Of a stretch of DNA of 64,000 nt, positions 16,836-24,742 are shown one piece after another. The position numbers were made by a program, and so were the translations under genes. Location: assembly GCA_046152925.1 (NCBI GenBank), contig JBJXFX010000005.1:16092-80091 (forward strand). Reading direction: 5' to 3'. How positions within the stretch are numbered: the first letter of the stretch is position 1; every line of letters begins with the position of its first letter. Under the pieces are notes generated by a model, which was not told the origin of the DNA, did no database searches, and worked only from the letters and a program-made list of their open reading frames with translations. The stretch comes from CAMAUF01 sp046152925 (lineage in GTDB: Bacteria > Chloroflexota > Dehalococcoidia > Tepidiformales > Tepidiformaceae).

Positions 16836-18664
16836 GAGCTGGCAACCTTGCGCTTGTGGGCCCGGTCGCGGTCGAGCGCCGTCAGGTATTGCTTGCGGAG
16901 CCGGATGCTCTTCGGCGTGATCTCGACGTACTCGTCGTCTGCGATCAGCGAAAGGCTGCGCTCGAGGCTCGGCGGCTGCGGCGGGATCAGCTTCACCGCG
17001 ATGTCCGAGGTCGAACTCCGGATGTTCGTCAGCTTCTTGGCCTTGCACACGTTGACGACGAGGTCGTTCTCCTTCGCGTGCAGCCCAACCACCATGCCCT
17101 CGTACACGTCCAGTCCCGGGTCGATGAAGAGGATGCCGCGTTCCTGGGCGTTCGCGAGCCCGTAGGAGAGCGTCGTGCCCGACTCGGCGGCCACCAACGC
17201 ACCGCTGCGCGTGCGGCCGATCTCGCCCGCCCACGGGCGATACCCGAGGTACTCCGTGTTCATGATGCCTTCGCCGCCCGTCCCGGAGATGAACGCGTCG
17301 CGGAAGCCGATTAGGCCCCGCGTCGGGATTTCGAACTCGATCCGGACATCGCCGTCGCGGTCCGTGTGCATCCCCGTCATCTGCGCCTTGCGGCCCGAAA
17401 GCGCCTCGATCAGGAAGCCCGTCGCCGATTCCGGCGCCTCCACGTAGAGCTTCTCGAACGGCTCCTCGATGCCGCCCGTACCTTCCCGAAGGATGACCTC
17501 CGGGCGCGTCACCGCGAACTCGAAGCCTTCACGCCGCATGGTCTCCACCAAGATCGCGAGGTGCAGTTCGCCGCGCCCGCTGACAACGAAGGCGTCGGCC
17601 GTATCGCCGTCCTCCACGCGGAGGGCGATGTTTGTCTCTGTCTCGCGGTACAGCCGGTCGCGAAGCTGGCGGCTCGTGACGAACTGCCCTTCGCGTCCCG
17701 CGAACGGCGAATCGTTCACCCGGAAGGTCATCTTCACCGCTGGCTGTTCGACCGTGATTGGCGGCAAGGCGCCGCTCGCCTCGGCATTCGAAATCGTCTC
17801 GCCGATCGAAATGTCCGGGACGCCCGTCAGCGCGACGATGTCGCCCGCCCGCGCTTCGGTCAGCTCGATGCGGTCGAGGCCGCGGAACCCGAAGACCTGC
17901 GCGATCCGGTAACTCGAGGTGCCGCCCTCAAGGTCCCAACGGACGACCATCTCGGCCGGGTGGATCTCCCCGTCGCGGATCCGGCCGACCGCGGTGCGGC
18001 CCCGGAAGTTGTCGGCCTGCAGCGTCGTGACCAGCATCCGGAAGGGTGCGTGCTCGTCGCATTCCGGGCCGGGGATATGGCTCAGGATCGCCTCGAAGAG
18101 GGGCGCCATCGTGCCCGAGGTCGCCGCCGGGTCGTCCCCGGCGATCCCGTCACGAGCGTTCGCATAGATCACCGGGAAGTCGAGTTGATAGTCCTCTGTC
18201 GCGAGGTCCAGGAAGAGGTCCTGCGTCTCCTGGAGCACCGCGGTCGTCCGCGCGTTCGGCCGGTCGATCTTGTTAATCACCACGATCGCGTGGAGGCCCA
18301 GTTCCAGCGCCTTGCGGAGCACGAACTTGGTCTGGGGCATCGGCCCTTCAACGGCGTCGACCAGCAGGAGACACCCGTCGGCCATGTTCAGCACGCGCTC
18401 AACCTCGCCGCCGAAGTCGGCGTGGCCCGGCGTATCGATGATGTTGATGCGGATGCCGCGGTACTCCACCGCGGCGTTCTTCGCCATGATCGTGATCCCT
18501 TTTTCACGCTCCAGCGGGTTCGAGTCGAGGATCAGCGTCCCCACCTGTTCGTTTTGGCGAAAGACGTTCGACTGCTTGAGCAGCGCGTCGACCAGGGTCG
18601 TCTTTCCGTGGTCGACGTGGGCGATGATGGCAATGTTACGGATATCCGTCCGGCGTTCGGGCAT
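16832..18664 (-). CDS. typA: translational GTPase TypA/BipA
   Basis: A 610-residue ribosome-associated GTPase needed for 50S assembly and stress adaptation. G1 is AHVDHGKTTLVDALL, the switch I region GITIMAKN, G3 DTPGHADFGGEVER and G4 NKIDRPNAR. The C-terminal part has GRGELHLAILVETMRREGFE and RTRSGALVAAESGTTLSYGL, characteristic of BipA. The frame extends upstream, but MPERRTDIRNIAIIAH at 18664 is the family start. The extended -10 TGCTACCTT is 8 bases upstream. Its stop codon shares CTAG with the convergent formyltransferase. Confidence 0.96.
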   Translation of the reverse strand: MPERRTDIRNIAIIAHVDHGKTTLVDALLKQSNVFRQNEQVGTLILDSNPLEREKGITIMAKNAAVEYRGIRINIIDTPGHADFGGEVERVLNMADGCLLLVDAVEGPMPQTKFVLRKALELGLHAIVVINKIDRPNARTTAVLQETQDLFLDLATEDYQLDFPVIYANARDGIAGDDPAATSGTMAPLFEAILSHIPGPECDEHAPFRMLVTTLQADNFRGRTAVGRIRDGEIHPAEMVVRWDLEGGTSSYRIAQVFGFRGLDRIELTEARAGDIVALTGVPDISIGETISNAEASGALPPITVEQPAVKMTFRVNDSPFAGREGQFVTSRQLRDRLYRETETNIALRVEDGDTADAFVVSGRGELHLAILVETMRREGFEFAVTRPEVILREGTGGIEEPFEKLYVEAPESATGFLIEALSGRKAQMTGMHTDRDGDVRIEFEIPTRGLIGFRDAFISGTGGEGIMNTEYLGYRPWAGEIGRTRSGALVAAESGTTLSYGLANAQERGILFIDPGLDVYEGMVVGLHAKENDLVVNVCKAKKLTNIRSSTSDIAVKLIPPQPPSLERSLSLIADDEYVEITPKSIRLRKQYLTALDRDRAHKRKVASS

Positions 18665-18672
18665 ACAGAGAC

Positions 18673-18681
18673 AAGGTAGCA
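18673..18681 (-). promoter_or_regulatory. extended -10 TGCTACCTT before typA
   Basis: TGC plus TACCTT ends 8 bases before the typA ATG with no ribosome binding site, another near-leaderless start. Confidence 0.45.
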
Positions 18682-18754
18682 GGCTTTCGTGAACCTGGTC
18701 GAACCAGCCTGCGAATTGACGCGGCCCGGAAGATGCCATCAAATCCCGTCACCT

Positions 18755-19864
18755 GTGAAACCCTCTGCTGGCACGAACGTCTACCCACGACGCTGGCTCC
18801 GCGACCCGCAGCTCCTGCGTGGCCGGCCGCCGCGAACGCCACCGTTCCCCGTGGGGCACCCGCGGACCCGGTGGTATACCCACGGACGCGGCGCCCTCTG
18901 GGACGCGGCCCGCGTCCTCCGCCTCCGGCCCGGCGATGGGGTCCTCGCCCCGAGCTACAACTGCGGCGCCGAAATCGACCCGTTCATCCAAGCCGGGCTC
19001 CAGGTCTCCTACTACGAGGGCGACGGCGAGTGGCAGGCCTCCCCGGACGTCATCGAAGCCAGCCTGCGCGAAAACACGCGGGCCGTCATGGTCGTGCACT
19101 TCTTCGGTTTCCCCCAACGGCAAACGCGGGCGATCAAGGCCCTCTGCGAAGCGCGCGGAATCGCCCTCATCGAAGACTGCGCCCACGCCTTCCTCAGCCG
19201 CTTCGCCGATGGCTCGCCAGCAGGCTCTGTCGGCGACCTCGCGGTGTTCAGCCCGCGCAAGATCATCGCCTCGGGGACAGGGGCCGCCCTCGTGCTCAAC
19301 AGCCTGGGATTTTCGTTCGCAGGAGTACCGGCCATGGGGCTGGGCGCCGCGCTGTCCAAGAAGCTCCTCGCCACCAAGCCCGGCCGGCCGATCGCGCGGT
19401 TGCTCTCAGCCGAGGAGCCCTACGTCAGTCACGCACCTGCCGCGAACGCGTTCATCCCTGCGGTGCACAAAGGCGCACCCCTCTCGTGGCTCGCGATGCG
19501 GCACATCTCACGGAGCGACCCCGAAGACGTGGTCCGGCGGCGCCGCGAAAACTACGAGCTCGTGGCGGCGACCCTGCCGCCCGCGCGTTCGTTCGCGCCA
19601 GCGCTCCCGGGGCTTCCAGCCGGCGTCTCGCCCCTCGCTTTCCCGATTTGGGCGGAAGATCGCCGCGCGGTCATTGGCGTCCTCCAGCGCTCAGGACTGA
19701 GACCCCAGGCCTGGTGGGCCGGTTTCCACGGGGACGTGCCCTGGGGCGAATTGCCCGCCGCCGCCGCCCTCAAAAACCACCTCGTTGCCGTGCCTGTCCA
19801 CCAATACGTCGAGCCCCGGCTGCTTCGTGAAGCAACCGGGGCTCTTCGAGAGCTCGCGGATTAG
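18755..19864 (+). CDS. DegT/DnrJ/EryC1/StrS aminotransferase-like protein
   Basis: A 369-residue PLP-dependent fold-type I enzyme of the DegT/StrS group, which transaminates keto-sugars. VLAPSYNCGAEIDPFIQAGL, the VVHFFGFPQ block, ALIEDCAHAFLS with the PLP-binding aspartate, and VFSPRKIIASGTGAALVL with the probable Schiff-base lysine follow the family order. The substrate is unknown. The start is uncertain: GTG 18755 (VKPSAGTNVYP) matches family length, while an in-frame GTG at 18689 would add 22 residues. No sugar-nucleotide genes are adjacent. A long hairpin lies inside its last 60 bases. Confidence 0.75.
   Translation: MKPSAGTNVYPRRWLRDPQLLRGRPPRTPPFPVGHPRTRWYTHGRGALWDAARVLRLRPGDGVLAPSYNCGAEIDPFIQAGLQVSYYEGDGEWQASPDVIEASLRENTRAVMVVHFFGFPQRQTRAIKALCEARGIALIEDCAHAFLSRFADGSPAGSVGDLAVFSPRKIIASGTGAALVLNSLGFSFAGVPAMGLGAALSKKLLATKPGRPIARLLSAEEPYVSHAPAANAFIPAVHKGAPLSWLAMRHISRSDPEDVVRRRRENYELVAATLPPARSFAPALPGLPAGVSPLAFPIWAEDRRAVIGVLQRSGLRPQAWWAGFHGDVPWGELPAAAALKNHLVAVPVHQYVEPRLLREATGALRELAD
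19811..19844. terminator. terminator-like hairpin inside the end of a CDS
   Basis: GAGCCCCGG pairs with CCGGGGCTC, and an inner TGCTT pairs with AAGCA around CGTG, giving a 9+5-bp stem. It lies entirely within the DegT-like coding sequence, whose stop is 5 bases from the stop of the convergent gene. There is no room for an intergenic terminator, so it may serve both genes. Confidence 0.45.
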
Positions 19865-19868
19865 CGGA

Positions 19869-21101
19869 TCAGGCGCGCTGCACGTTCGCGTAGCCCATCG
19901 GACGGTCAAAGCCGATGTAGGTCTTCGCGAGGTTCGTCAGGTGCCGCCAACTCGTGCCACCGTGGGCCGCCGCCTGGCGGGCGTCCCGGCTGCGCCGCTC
20001 CAGCGGATGGCTCATGCGCAGCGCCGTCGTGCCCGCCGTGCTGCACACGAGGTCGGTGATCCGGCGGGACTCCTGCGAGGCCCAGGTCGCCGCCATCAAG
20101 CCCTTCCGGTACTGCTCGAACTCCGGCATCTCCTTGCCGCCCTTCAGCGGGCCGAGGTCAGCCTCGATCTCGTTCTGCGCCTCGATGAGGAAGGCCTTCG
20201 CAGCGGCGTGGCTCGCGATGCACTCCGCGAGCCGCACCTGCATGTCGGGAAGCTCGCGCAGCGGCGTGCCCGCGCCCCAGGGCGTCTTGTCCCTCGCGAG
20301 CTCGATCAGGTCGTCGATCGCGCCCTTCGCCACACCGAGCGCGACGCCCGACTTGTTGTAGGGCACCTGGACTGGGTTACGGAGCGTTGGGTTCTCGTAG
20401 AGCTTCGTGGATGCGAGGGCGCTCAAGGGCAGGAGGTATTCCTGCGGGATGTGCTTGTTCACGACGCGGACATCGTGGCTGCCCGTGCCGCGCATCCCGG
20501 CCATGTCCCAGGTGTCGACGATCTCGAACTCACCCTTGGGCACGAGCCAACTCGCGTCGGCGGGCTTGCCCGTCTCCTGGTCGATCACCTCCGCGGCCGG
20601 GTTCAGGACCATGTTCCAGGTCGCGTGCCAGCAGCCGCTCGCAAAGGCGCCCTGGTAGTCAAGCCGCCAGCCGTTCCCTTCGCGTTTCGCCTCCCGCTTC
20701 CAGAGCGGCGGGTTGGGCGTCCCCAGCCCCGAGCTGATCAGCATGTGCCAGTCGTCGCAGACGACCTGCGCCAGCTTCGGGTCCATCTGGCGGAGGGCGA
20801 GCGAGTTGATCTCCGAATTGATCTGGACGCACCAGCCGATCGACCCATCGATCGCCGACGACGCCTCCAGGATGTTGATCTGGTCCGCGGCCCGCAGGTC
20901 CTCGCCCGCCAGCTCCGACGGCATCGCGAAGCGGTAGAGCCCCGCGTCCACCATGATCGGGATCACCCAGTCGGGCAGGTGGCGAAGCTGCTGCGCTTCG
21001 TCGCCCGCCTGCTTGAGCGCATCCTTGATCCCCTCGATGCGCTTGAGCGGCGGGGTCTTCTTCAGATCGGCCATCTTGTCCATCAGGACTTGGCGTACCA
21101 T
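19869..21101 (-). CDS. acyl-CoA dehydrogenase-fold flavoprotein (HsaA-like hydroxylase/oxidoreductase)
   Basis: A 410-residue protein of the acyl-CoA dehydrogenase superfamily. LPDWVIPIMVDAGLYRFAMP is the N-terminal helical domain typical of flavin-dependent group-D monooxygenases and related dehydrogenases. SSAIDGSIGWCVQINSE and GMRGTGSHDVRVVNKHIP (the flavin-binding beta domain) follow, and the C-terminal four-helix part ends HLTNLAKTYIGFDRP. It resembles the Acyl-CoA_dh_2 branch rather than true beta-oxidation enzymes, because the catalytic glutamate is not obvious. ATAAGGAGCATGCC before ATG gives the ribosome binding site. The substrate is unknown. Confidence 0.82.
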   Translation of the reverse strand: MVRQVLMDKMADLKKTPPLKRIEGIKDALKQAGDEAQQLRHLPDWVIPIMVDAGLYRFAMPSELAGEDLRAADQINILEASSAIDGSIGWCVQINSEINSLALRQMDPKLAQVVCDDWHMLISSGLGTPNPPLWKREAKREGNGWRLDYQGAFASGCWHATWNMVLNPAAEVIDQETGKPADASWLVPKGEFEIVDTWDMAGMRGTGSHDVRVVNKHIPQEYLLPLSALASTKLYENPTLRNPVQVPYNKSGVALGVAKGAIDDLIELARDKTPWGAGTPLRELPDMQVRLAECIASHAAAKAFLIEAQNEIEADLGPLKGGKEMPEFEQYRKGLMAATWASQESRRITDLVCSTAGTTALRMSHPLERRSRDARQAAAHGGTSWRHLTNLAKTYIGFDRPMGYANVQRA

Positions 21102-21271
21102 GGCATGCTCCTTATCGGTTCACGTGACCCGGCCAACTCCTTGGCCAGGCGTCCAAACAACCGCAATTCTGCGCAGCCCCGGTGCAGCCCGCAACCGGCC
21201 GTATGGCCGCGTTCTCGCTGGACGAGAGGCCGCAGCGCGCAACAATGCGCAGACGGACGAGGAGGAACACG

Positions 21272-21901
21272 ATGGCCCTTCAAGTGATCGGCGCTGGGTT
21301 CGGCCGCACGGGCACGCTTTCGCTCAAGCATGCCCTCCAACGGCTCGGATTCGACCCCTGCTACCACATGATCGAAGTCTTCGGAAACGCTGGCCACGCC
21401 GCCCAATGGGCCGCGGCGACACGCGGCGAGCCCGTCGACTGGGACGCTCTCTTCGCGAACTATACCGCCACCGTGGACTGGCCATCCTGCTCCTTCTACG
21501 CGGAGCTCGCCGGCCACTACCCCGATGCCAAGGTGATCCTCTCCCGCCGTTCCGCCGAGAGCTGGTACGAAAGCGTCTCGAACACCATCTACAAGTCGAT
21601 GACGGGCCCGACCCCGCCCAACAACCCCGCCGCCGCCGAGCAAATGGCTATGGCCCGCGGCCTTATCGTCGACCGCACGTTCGGCGGCCGCTTCGAGGAC
21701 AAAACGCACGCGATCGCCGTCTACGAGGCCCACAACGCCGAGGTCATCCGCACCATCCCGGCCGACCGGCTGCTCGTGTTCGAAGCCTCGCAGGGCTGGG
21801 AGCCGCTCTGCGCCTTCCTCGGCCTCCCCGTCCCGGACGAGGACTACCCGCGCGTCAACACGACGGAGGACTTCGTCGCCCGCCGGCTGGCGCCGCGCTA
21901 G
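21272..21901 (+). CDS. sulfotransferase-family P-loop protein
   Basis: A 209-residue protein. VIGAGFGRTGTLSLKHALQRL contains the 5'-phosphosulfate-binding loop pattern of the Sulfotransfer_4 group. CYHMIEVFGN, AKVILSRRSAESWYESV (the 3'-phosphate-binding segment) and LLVFEASQGWEPLCAFLGLPVPD follow in family order. It may transfer sulfate from PAPS or bind a related nucleotide; no PAPS-making genes are near. GGAGGAACACG directly before ATG 21272 fixes the start; frame-open sequence upstream is not conserved. The last 4 bases overlap the stop of the convergent coiled-coil gene. Confidence 0.82.
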   Translation: MALQVIGAGFGRTGTLSLKHALQRLGFDPCYHMIEVFGNAGHAAQWAAATRGEPVDWDALFANYTATVDWPSCSFYAELAGHYPDAKVILSRRSAESWYESVSNTIYKSMTGPTPPNNPAAAEQMAMARGLIVDRTFGGRFEDKTHAIAVYEAHNAEVIRTIPADRLLVFEASQGWEPLCAFLGLPVPDEDYPRVNTTEDFVARRLAPR

Positions 21902-22554
21902 GGTTCTGCCGCGAAACGCACGACAACCTCAGAGAGCCGGTCGGCGAGCACCTCCACCGAATCAGGGCTCGGTACGACGAGCCCGGCGACGTCGCCCGCC
22001 CGCGCGAAGGCCACCCTCAGCCGCACCTCGCCGCCAAGCGCCTTGAGGCCGCCGACCCCTCCCCGCAACCCCGTAACGAAGTCGTCCACGAGCCGTCCCG
22101 CCTCCTCGGCCTCGATCAGGGGCTCGAATTTCCCGGCCCGCAACTGAGCCTGCGCGGTCGCGAGCTGCCGCTTGAGCCCCTCGCTCGCTGCGGTCGCGCC
22201 TGCGGCCGCTTTCGCGGCAGCGTCGCGCTCGGCGACGGCCGACTTCGCCGCGTCGAGCGCCTTCGCCTCGGCCCCCCGGGCGGCGACCGCGGCCTGCCGG
22301 AGAACCTCGTTTTCGCGCTGGACACTCGGCGCCCGTTCCGCCAGCGCCTTGTTCTCGGCCACGAGAGCATCGACTTGCGCGCGCAGCCTGTCGACCTCCC
22401 CCCGCGTGCCCCGGAGCGCGCGTTCGACCGCGGCGCGCTCGGCACGCTCGGCGCGAAGTTCCGCCGAAACCGACTTTCTCGACTCTTCCGTCCGCTCGAG
22501 GCGGGCTTCCAAGGACTTCAAGCGGCGGAGGTCGGCCGCACTGACTTCTGGCAT
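21898..22554 (-). CDS. coiled-coil protein, last gene of five-gene unknown cassette
   Basis: A 218-residue protein that I do not recognise. Residues ~5-145 form one long charged coiled coil (LRRLKSLEARLERTEESRKS to LKRQLATAQAQLRAGKFEP). A ~70-residue domain follows (GGVGGLKALGGEVRLRVAFA), ending in DRLSEVVVRFAAEP, which resembles SEVRVRFVAAGE in the preceding gene product. ATG 22554 overlaps the upstream stop as TGATG, so translation is coupled; a GTG one codon earlier is an alternative. It could be the structural or adaptor element of the cassette. Confidence 0.75.
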   Translation of the reverse strand: MPEVSAADLRRLKSLEARLERTEESRKSVSAELRAERAERAAVERALRGTRGEVDRLRAQVDALVAENKALAERAPSVQRENEVLRQAAVAARGAEAKALDAAKSAVAERDAAAKAAAGATAASEGLKRQLATAQAQLRAGKFEPLIEAEEAGRLVDDFVTGLRGGVGGLKALGGEVRLRVAFARAGDVAGLVVPSPDSVEVLADRLSEVVVRFAAEP

Positions 22555-23045
22555 CACGCCCTCCCCGCCCCAGGGGCATCATCGACAAATACGTCCCGCA
22601 CGGCCCTTCCCGAAGCATCCTGGACCGTCACAATCCATTGTCGACGGCCTGGCACGAACGACGCCTCGAACCGGAGGGGACCGAGGATCTCGCCCAAGCG
22701 GACGAACTCGGGGGCGCGTTCGACATCCCCGATAACGTCTCGCGAAGGGCGGCGCGGCGGCGCCGCAGATGGCGCCTCGCCCGCTGCCACGAAACGCACG
22801 CGAACCTCCGAAAGCGCCTCTGGCCGGATGGCGCTTTGGAGGTCACGCGTGCCGATCGGGCGCACGCGCACCGAAGCGCCCACGGCCTCAACGGCAACCT
22901 TCACGGTGATCTCGGCATCTGAGAGCGCCATCGCCACCGGAACCGTGGGCTCCGCGCCCGCCAGCGATCGAGCAGCATCCTCCAGCGACCGTCCCGCCGC
23001 TTCCAGGAACCCGCCGAGCTCGGCCGAGCCATCGGCCGCGCTCAC
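22554..23045 (-). CDS. unknown protein, fourth gene of five-gene cassette
   Basis: A 163-residue protein without a recognised family. The N-terminal ~30 residues are helical and alanine-rich. Residues ~30-90 form a beta-rich region (MALSDAEITVKVAVEAVGAS, then DLQSAIRPEALSEVRVRFVA). After a proline-rich linker, the C-terminal part (LRFEASFVPGRRQWIVTVQD, then RAVRDVFVDD) looks like one beta-sandwich. The GTG start overlaps the stop of the upstream paralogue as GTGA, and its own stop overlaps the next start. The interlocked layout implies fixed stoichiometry. Confidence 0.72.
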   Translation of the reverse strand: MSAADGSAELGGFLEAAGRSLEDAARSLAGAEPTVPVAMALSDAEITVKVAVEAVGASVRVRPIGTRDLQSAIRPEALSEVRVRFVAAGEAPSAAPPRRPSRDVIGDVERAPEFVRLGEILGPLRFEASFVPGRRQWIVTVQDASGRAVRDVFVDDAPGAGRA

Positions 23046-23590
23046 TGCCCCTCACCCTGGTTCACCGTCGTGCGGACCGGCTCCAAACGGAGCGGATGCG
23101 GGACCGGGACCAACGTGGCGGAAAACCGCGAGGTCACCCTCAGGTCGCGATTCAGCTTACGTTCCCGAGTGATCGAGGACGTGCCTGCAAAGAGCGCGAA
23201 CCGCTTCCCCTGCTCCGAGCTTGTCTCGGACTCGACAACATGGAGGTCCATGGCAACCTCCACGCGCGCCTCGGAGAACTGATAAAACGTCGGCGTGACG
23301 CCGAGGTCCAGAAGCGAGACCTTCCTCGGCTTGCCATGCTCGTAGGTCACCGACCCATCAGCCGCAATGGTCTCCGTGACTGACGGCACAATATCGACCG
23401 TTGTTGCGGCAAGTTCAGCCACGAGCTCGGCCGAGGCGCGGTCAAGCGCCGTTTGAGCATCTGCGATGCTTTCGGCAAGCATCCGGACAAGGTCGCCGAA
23501 GCTGACCGCAGGAGTCTCGGCCCTGGGCGCTTCGAGCGGTACGATCGGTGGCCGAAACGCCCGGCCAACCGCGATGCGAGGCTGGGTCAT
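23042..23590 (-). CDS. unknown PTFYQF-motif protein, second paralogue in cassette
   Basis: A 182-residue protein paralogous to its neighbour at 23605. Shared blocks include SIADAQTALDRASAELVAEL, TTVDIVPSVTETIAADGSV, LLDLGVTPTFYQFSEARVEV and a C-terminal LVPVPHP motif. An N-terminal helix and a beta-rich core are predicted; no signal peptide or membrane segment is seen. GAGGAGGACACG before ATG is a strong ribosome binding site. I do not know a functional annotation for the PTFYQF family. Confidence 0.78.
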   Translation of the reverse strand: MTQPRIAVGRAFRPPIVPLEAPRAETPAVSFGDLVRMLAESIADAQTALDRASAELVAELAATTVDIVPSVTETIAADGSVTYEHGKPRKVSLLDLGVTPTFYQFSEARVEVAMDLHVVESETSSEQGKRFALFAGTSSITRERKLNRDLRVTSRFSATLVPVPHPLRLEPVRTTVNQGEGQ

Positions 23591-23604
23591 CGTGTCCTCC
23601 TCGG

Positions 23605-24123
23605 CTACGTCTGCGGCCGGTTATCGACGATTCGCAGCTCAGGGAAGATCCGCGGGGGCGGAGGCACAGGCACGAGCCGCGTCACGAGACGGCTTGTGCC
23701 ACGCACCTCCTTTTGGAACTTCCGGTTGTGCGAAACGTCCAACCGCGCCGATGCGCTCCACAGGGCGAACCCGGCCTTCGCTTTCAGCCCCACGCTGATC
23801 GCCGTTTCCCGCGAGGTCGTCGTCTTGATGTCCATGGTGACCTCAATGGTGGCCTCGGCGAACTGGTAGAAGGTCGGGTTCAAGCCCACCTGCAAGAGCG
23901 ACATCTCGATTGCGGGCGCGTTCTGGAACGACACCTCGCCATTCGCAGCGATCGTCTGGGTCATCACCGGCACGACTTCGATCGTCGTACCCGCCAACGT
24001 CTTCGCCGTTTCGATCGCGTTCTCATCCAGCGCCCGCTGGGCGTCAGCGATACCGAGGGCCAGCTTGATCACCATGTCGGGCAGCGGGACATCCAGCAAC
24101 TCCTGTCCAACGCTCAGTGCCAT
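23605..24123 (-). CDS. unknown PTFYQF-motif protein, first paralogue in cassette
   Basis: A 172-residue protein. Its centre reads TTIEVVPVMTQTIAANGEV then LLQVGLNPTFYQFAEATIEV, and it ends TSRLVTRLVPVPPPPRIFPE, matching the next gene along nearly its whole length. Both start with a helix of the form GIADAQRALDENAIE. The pair probably forms a hetero-oligomer. ATG 24123 has AAGGAAG upstream; an upstream in-frame extension exists but runs through the 116-residue gene in another phase and is not used here. It is separated from the next paralogue by 14 bases. Confidence 0.78.
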   Translation of the reverse strand: MALSVGQELLDVPLPDMVIKLALGIADAQRALDENAIETAKTLAGTTIEVVPVMTQTIAANGEVSFQNAPAIEMSLLQVGLNPTFYQFAEATIEVTMDIKTTTSRETAISVGLKAKAGFALWSASARLDVSHNRKFQKEVRGTSRLVTRLVPVPPPPRIFPELRIVDNRPQT

Positions 24124-24166
24124 CTCGCAGCTTCCTTTCGCTTCCTGGCCGCAGGCGGGGGCGCCC

Positions 24167-24517
24167 CTACGATGGTCCCCCCGGCACGCCGGGTTCGATT
24201 CGCTCCGGGTCCTGGTCAAGGCCGGCCAGGGCCGCGAAGCGGGCGAAACGATCGGGGTCGATGGAGACAGGGCCGGCGAGCCGCACCGCGTGGTGCCGCC
24301 GGAGCGCAAGCATCGCTTCCAGACTGAGCAGCGCGAGCACGCTTCCCGCCCGCAGGCGGGCGGCGACCTCGCCCCCCAAGGCGGCGATGGCGCCCTCGAT
24401 CTGACCCGGCTGGCCGCAAACCAACGCCAGCCCTCTGCCGTTCCCGGGCTCAAGCCGGACATCGGCACCGAACGCGCGCGCCGTCACGGAACGGCCTAGG
24501 CCGCTGGTTCCCGCCAT
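24167..24517 (-). CDS. unknown 116-residue protein, first gene of five-gene cassette
   Basis: A small protein without a recognised family. It has an N-terminal strand region (FGADVRLEPGNGRGLALVCG), an alanine-rich helix (QIEGAIAALGGEVAARLRAG) and a leucine-rich stretch (SVLALLSLEAMLALRRHHAV). Codon use matches its neighbours, and it lies 43 bases upstream of the first PTFYQF gene on the same strand. No good ribosome binding site is seen before ATG 24517, so the start is tentative. Confidence 0.6.
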   Translation of the reverse strand: MAGTSGLGRSVTARAFGADVRLEPGNGRGLALVCGQPGQIEGAIAALGGEVAARLRAGSVLALLSLEAMLALRRHHAVRLAGPVSIDPDRFARFAALAGLDQDPERIEPGVPGGPS

Positions 24518-24586
24518 GGTTTCAACCCCGAGCCGCAGGGGGCGCGCCGCGGAGGCGCCAAGACTAACCGACCGGCCATAGGATTA

Positions 24587-24722
24587 CTAGCGCTTTCTGT
24601 GAGTGAACCACTTCACCCGGAGGCCAACCGGCAACGCCCGGGACATCCGCTTCCCTTCGAATCGAAGAAGGCGCTCCGCTCCCGGATCCGGCCAAACGCC
24701 CGCCAAGAACAGCGAGAACGTC
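24587..24722 (-). pseudogene. C-terminal remnant of an MBL-fold hydrolase gene
   Basis: The minus-strand frame here reads SLFLAGVWPDPGAERLLRFE then GKRM. The intact MBL-fold gene at 29917 ends SLFLAGHWPHPGSGRIVRLE then GKRV. About 15 of 22 aligned positions are identical and a stop follows. Nothing upstream in this frame resembles the rest of the fold, since the FeoB-like permease gene ends at 24743. This is therefore a short relic of a second copy, fused to unrelated sequence. Confidence 0.6.
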
Positions 24723-24742
24723 GCCCGCCGTCTCCCGCCGCG

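Noticed and set aside
15927..17234. Minus-strand extension of the D-threonine-aldolase-like gene
   Set aside because: The extra ~430 codons are antisense to the formyltransferase and typA end, and have no conservation.
17366..18679. 437-codon plus-strand frame opposite typA
   Set aside because: Shadow of a conserved GTPase gene, typical of GC-rich DNA.
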